A stretch of DNA of 64,000 nucleotides from Xanthobacteraceae bacterium (lineage in GTDB: Bacteria; Pseudomonadota; Alphaproteobacteria; Rhizobiales; Xanthobacteraceae): NCBI GenBank assembly GCA_019745775.1, contig JAIESR010000075.1:1-64000 (forward strand), written 5' to 3'. Made by a program: the position numbers and the translations under genes. Below are positions 60,681 to 64,000 of the stretch, piece by piece. Under the pieces are notes generated by a model. That model did no database searches. It saw nothing but the letters and a program-made list of their open reading frames with translations, and was not told the origin of the DNA. The first letter of the stretch is position 1. Every line of letters begins with the position of its first letter.

Positions 60681-62792
60681 ATGACTGCGTTGCGGGCGTT
60701 GCTTGATCCCAAGGCGATTGCGGTGGTCGGCGCGTCGCCGCGTCCCGGTCCGAGCGCGCGGGTGATCGCTAACCTGCGCGACGCCGGCTTCAAGGGCGGC
60801 ATCTTCGGCGTCAATCCGCGCTACCCGGACGTGCTCGGCTACAGGTGCTTCGCCAGCGTCGCCGAGCTGCCGAAGGAGGTCGACTGCCTGGTGGTTGCGG
60901 TCGCGGCCGAGACCGCCTGCGGCGTGCTGGAAGCGGGCCAGGCACGTGGCATACCGGCGGCTGTGGTGCTGTCGGCGGGCTTCGGCGAGGGCAACGGGCG
61001 TGACACCCGCGCCGAGCGCGTGCGCGCGGTCGCCGACAAGGGCATGGCGATCTGCGGGCCGAACTGTTTCGGTCTCATCAACGTACGTTCCGGTGCCGCC
61101 GCGTTCTCCGGCGTGGCGCCGAAGGCGATGGCGCCTGGCAACGTCGCGCTGATCTCGCAGAGCGGCAGCCTCGGCAATTTCGCATTCGGTCCGCTGGTGC
61201 GCGACCGCAAGCTCGGATTCAGCCACTTCATCTCCTGCGGCAACCAGATCGGCACCACGGTCGAGGACTATGTCGAGGCGCTGGTCGACGATCCGGCGGT
61301 GACGGTGATCGCCTGCGTGATCGAGGCGCTGAAGAAGCCCGACAAGCTCGCGCGTGCGGCACGCAGGGCGCATGCGCTGAGGAAATCGCTGGTGTTCTTC
61401 CAGGTCGGCACGTCGGCAACCGGCCAGGCCATGATCCGCTCCCACACCGGCGCGCTCGCGGGCAATACCGAGGTGCTGCGCGCGTTCCTGCGCCGATGCG
61501 GGATCGTGCAGGCGGACAGCTACGATCAGTTCGTTGAGACCGTCGAGCTCCTGGCGAACGCGCCGTTCGATCTGACTATCGGCGACGAGGTCGTGCTGGT
61601 GTCGGGCAGCGGCGGCGCGGCCGCGGTCGCGTCCGACTGCCTCGATGCCGCCGAGATGCAGCTCGCAACGCTCGACGCCGTGACCCGCGAGAAGCTCCGC
61701 GCGATTCTGCCGGAGTTCGCGAGCCCATCCAATCCGATTGATGCCACCGGCGTGGTCTACGACGATCCTGCGCTGCTGCCGGCGCTGTTCGAGGCGATCT
61801 TCGCGCAGCCGGGCCGGCCGATCATCGCCGGAACCGTAAACGTCGCGCCGGTCGATCGCTTGCGCCGCATCGCCGGAGCCGTTGCGGACGCCGCGCGCAC
61901 GTCCGGCCGCACCATCGTCGCCTACCAGTCGAGCCCGCTCGGCCCGCTCGACGATGAGATCGTCCGTACGCTGCATGCGGCGAACGTGCCGCTTCTGCTC
62001 GGCATCCAGAACGCGATGGGCGCGCTGAAGCAGCTCAAGCAAAGGCGCGATTTCGGATTGCGTGCGGCGGGCGTGCCGGTTGACGATGCGAAGCCTCCCC
62101 CGAACCCGCAGCCAATGCCGCAGGATTTCCTGTCGCTACGAAAGGCGCTGACAGAAGCAGATGTCCCGGTCGTGGAGGCCGAGCTTGCGTCGTCCGCTCA
62201 GGATGCGGTGGCGATCGCGCGCCGGCTCGGCCAGCCGGTGGCGCTCAAGGCCGAGGCGGCGGGGCTGCTGCACAAGAGCGATCTCGGCTGCGTGAAGCTC
62301 GATTGCCGGACCGAGAGCGAGGTCGCTGCCGGCTACGACGCCGTGGTGGCCAATGCCAAGGCTGCGGGCTTCAAGCCGGGCGGCGCGCTCGTGCAGCCGA
62401 TGGTCTCGGGCGTCGCGGAATGCTTCGCCGGCATCATCGGCGATGCGCTCTACGGGCCGGCGATCGTCTTCGGCCTCGGCGGCATCTTCATCGAGATCCT
62501 GCGCGAAACCGTCACCGAGATGGCGCCGCTGACGACGGATGATGCGATGCGCATGATTGGGCGCGTCAAGGGCGCGCAAATCCTCACCGGCGCGCGCGGA
62601 CGGCCGCCGGGTGACGTCGCCGCGCTGGCCAAGTGCCTGGTCAATCTGAGCCGCTTCGCGGCAACCAGTGCCGGGCGCTTCCGTGCGCTCGATCTCAATC
62701 CGATTATCGTGAAGCCGAACGGCGAGGGCGTGGTCGCGGTCGATATCGCGGTCGAAGCTCTCGCCGCCACCGAAGCGGGGAGTGTGCCATGA
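60681..62792 (+). CDS. ADP-forming acyl-CoA synthetase (acetate-CoA ligase family)
   Basis: 703 aa fused alpha-beta protein. CoA-binding Rossmann start (AIAVVGASPRPGPSARVIANL), a succinyl-CoA-ligase-like middle, the phosphorylated His in SHTGALAGNTEV, and a C-terminal ATP-grasp (ALKAEAAGLLHKSDLGCVKL, QPMVSGVAECFAGIIGD). Makes acyl-CoA from a carboxylate with ATP, or the reverse, with ADP formed. Stop overlaps the enoyl-CoA hydratase start by ATGA. It would activate the acid delivered by the pathway in this region. Confidence 0.91.
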   Translation: MTALRALLDPKAIAVVGASPRPGPSARVIANLRDAGFKGGIFGVNPRYPDVLGYRCFASVAELPKEVDCLVVAVAAETACGVLEAGQARGIPAAVVLSAGFGEGNGRDTRAERVRAVADKGMAICGPNCFGLINVRSGAAAFSGVAPKAMAPGNVALISQSGSLGNFAFGPLVRDRKLGFSHFISCGNQIGTTVEDYVEALVDDPAVTVIACVIEALKKPDKLARAARRAHALRKSLVFFQVGTSATGQAMIRSHTGALAGNTEVLRAFLRRCGIVQADSYDQFVETVELLANAPFDLTIGDEVVLVSGSGGAAAVASDCLDAAEMQLATLDAVTREKLRAILPEFASPSNPIDATGVVYDDPALLPALFEAIFAQPGRPIIAGTVNVAPVDRLRRIAGAVADAARTSGRTIVAYQSSPLGPLDDEIVRTLHAANVPLLLGIQNAMGALKQLKQRRDFGLRAAGVPVDDAKPPPNPQPMPQDFLSLRKALTEADVPVVEAELASSAQDAVAIARRLGQPVALKAEAAGLLHKSDLGCVKLDCRTESEVAAGYDAVVANAKAAGFKPGGALVQPMVSGVAECFAGIIGDALYGPAIVFGLGGIFIEILRETVTEMAPLTTDDAMRMIGRVKGAQILTGARGRPPGDVAALAKCLVNLSRFAATSAGRFRALDLNPIIVKPNGEGVVAVDIAVEALAATEAGSVP

Positions 62793-63682
62793 GCTACCAG
62801 GATTTGATCTACAGCGTCGCCGACCAGATCGCGACCATCACGCTCAACCGGCCCGACCGCATGAACGCGCTGTCGCGCAATCTCGAAGCCGAGTTGCATC
62901 GGGCTTTCGACGAGGCCGACGCGGATCCACAGGTGAAGGTCGTGATCCTGACCGGGGCGGGCGCCGCCTTCTGCGCCGGCTTCGACCAGCAGGGCAAGCC
63001 GGGCGAGCAGCGCGGCGGCGACCCCACCGGCAAGTCGTATGCGGAGTTCATCAAGTACTGGCATCAGCGCGACGGCGAGCGCATCGGTCAGTGGGAGCAC
63101 ATGTGGCGGCTCGGCACCCCGATCATCGCCGCGGTCAACGGCTGGGCGATGGGCGGCGGCTTCTGGTACCAGCTCGCCGCCGATATCACGATCGCGTCGG
63201 ACAAGGCCGTTTTCGCCCAGCCGGAAGTGCGCCACATCTCGAACACGAGCTTCCTGATGACGGCGCTGTGCGGATGGAAGCACGCCAACCGGTGGGGCCT
63301 GACCGGCGATCACTTCGACGCGCAGGAGGCGCTCCGTATCGGGATGGTCAACGAGGTGGTGCCGCACGACAAGCTGATGGAGCATACCTACGCGCTGGCG
63401 AAGCGGCTGGCGCTGGTACCGGAGCCGTCGCTGCGGCTCAACAAGGCGATCGCCATGCAAGGCATGCTGGCGTCGGGCCTGCACGCTGCATTGCTGCTCG
63501 AAGGCACCTACGGCGCGCTGGCGCATTCCTCGCACAACGAATTCCGCGAGGAGCTCTACAATATCCAGCGCACGCAGGGCACCAAGGCCTATCTCGAACG
63601 GCGCGACGGGCCGTTCCAGCCCGAGCCGATGGGGCCGCGCTCGGCCAAGGGCCGCGCCGAGCGGGCGGCGAAGCAGAAGTAG
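62789..63682 (+). CDS. enoyl-CoA hydratase/isomerase-family protein
   Basis: 297 aa from the ATG at 62789, overlapping the preceding stop; the open frame upstream lies in that gene. Crotonase signals are ITLNRPDRMNALSRN, GAGAAFCAGFDQQGK (first oxyanion loop) and NGWAMGGGFWYQLAADITIA (second loop). Hydrates or isomerises an enoyl-CoA made after the ligase step. C-terminal extension is basic. Partner of the acyl-CoA synthetase. Confidence 0.92.
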   Translation: MSYQDLIYSVADQIATITLNRPDRMNALSRNLEAELHRAFDEADADPQVKVVILTGAGAAFCAGFDQQGKPGEQRGGDPTGKSYAEFIKYWHQRDGERIGQWEHMWRLGTPIIAAVNGWAMGGGFWYQLAADITIASDKAVFAQPEVRHISNTSFLMTALCGWKHANRWGLTGDHFDAQEALRIGMVNEVVPHDKLMEHTYALAKRLALVPEPSLRLNKAIAMQGMLASGLHAALLLEGTYGALAHSSHNEFREELYNIQRTQGTKAYLERRDGPFQPEPMGPRSAKGRAERAAKQK

Positions 63683-63683
63683 C

Positions 63684-64000
63684 TTACTTCTTCTCCTTCA
63701 GCGCCCACTCGCCGTTGCCGAGCCGGGTCACCAGGTCTTGCTCGCGCAGCACGTCGAGGGCCAGAGCAATCTCGCGGCCGTCAGCGCTGCCGAGCGCGGC
63801 GACCAACTCGCCGAAATGCATAGGTCGGGTCTGCAGTGCTTCGGCCACGCCGCGGTTGCTGAGCATGCCGGTCGATGCCTTCGGCGCGACGGCGCGGCGA
63901 TATTCGATCTTGTCGGATGGATCGAAGGGTGCGGTGCAGTCGAAGCCTGCCTTCGCGACCAGCCCGTGCTTGTCGGCCATCGGATCCGCGTAGAATCCGC
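63684..64000 (-). CDS. C-terminal part of a protein running off the window, winged-helix-like end
   Basis: The visible frame stops at 63684-63686. A Met stands at 63980, but the frame stays open to base 64000 (FYADP before that Met), so the gene probably starts beyond the edge. At least 105 codons are visible. The last 60 residues resemble a winged helix (GMLSNRGVAEALQTRPMHFG and VLREQDLVTRLGNGEWALK). The function of the complete protein cannot be told. Convergent with the enoyl-CoA hydratase gene, 1 bp between the stops. Confidence 0.6.
   Translation of the reverse strand, partial: GFYADPMADKHGLVAKAGFDCTAPFDPSDKIEYRRAVAPKASTGMLSNRGVAEALQTRPMHFGELVAALGSADGREIALALDVLREQDLVTRLGNGEWALKEKK

Overview
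The window is GC-rich DNA with the coding style of an alphaproteobacterium, most likely Hyphomicrobiales near Bradyrhizobium, Rhodopseudomonas or Pseudolabrys. The pointers are an otsB / GH15 / otsA operon, many solitary TctC (Bug) and LivK-type binding proteins, GTG and TTG starts, a TTAA-N7-TTAA CtrA-like site, and dispersed palindromes with GTCATCCTGAGG ends. That placement is inference. I see no rRNA, tRNA, CRISPR or transposase gene.

Layout. 0-6.2 kb (minus strand): a tightly coupled trehalose operon otsB - GH15 trehalase/glucoamylase - otsA - glk, then a PfkB sugar kinase. 6.2-13.6 kb (plus): a heavy-metal module with a Cys/His-rich exported protein, an RND adaptor, an RND pump, a small periplasmic protein, and a DMT transporter with a His-rich tail. 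13.6-18.3 kb: an atypical SDR, a CtrA-box-preceded gene resembling isonitrile synthases, pxpB-pxpC and a DMT exporter. 18.4-21.0 kb: a membrane GGDEF-EAL protein. 21.3-24.9 kb: a three-subunit molybdenum hydroxylase. 25.0-27.7 kb: a less GC-rich island with an HNH nuclease of toxin-like build and a duplicated pair of small unknown genes. 27.9-44.3 kb: substrate uptake, with two LIV-type ABC systems facing opposite ways, solitary binding proteins, cupins, a hydrolase and a PdxA-family dehydrogenase. 44.4-55.6 kb: a mixed metabolic region with a transglutaminase-like protein, a zinc alcohol dehydrogenase, a GlcG protein, an amidohydrolase, a frameshifted gene, two tandem exported methyltransferase-like proteins, a Cys-nucleophile hydrolase with a PanB-like enzyme, and a DUF2161 nuclease-fold protein. 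55.6-64 kb: a Rieske dioxygenase pair opposite a LysR regulator, flanked by TctC proteins and followed by an ADP-forming acyl-CoA synthetase and an enoyl-CoA hydratase, which together suggest an aromatic or carboxylic acid pathway.

The most unusual stretch is 24976-27696. It has its own promoter overlapped by a perfect inverted repeat, then a nuclease gene, a coupled partner gene A1 and a tail-to-tail gene B1. A second A2/B2 pair follows, with what looks like the worn 3' end of a second nuclease gene in front of A2. The layout fits an orphan toxin/immunity locus that has duplicated, although neither A nor B matches a family I can name.

Palindromic repeats are frequent between genes. Four share a nested design (41608-41699, 41746-41906, 46310-46460, 51086-51184). 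Two others share a core (29901-30046, 34172-34286). Several lie between the genes of the first LIV cluster.
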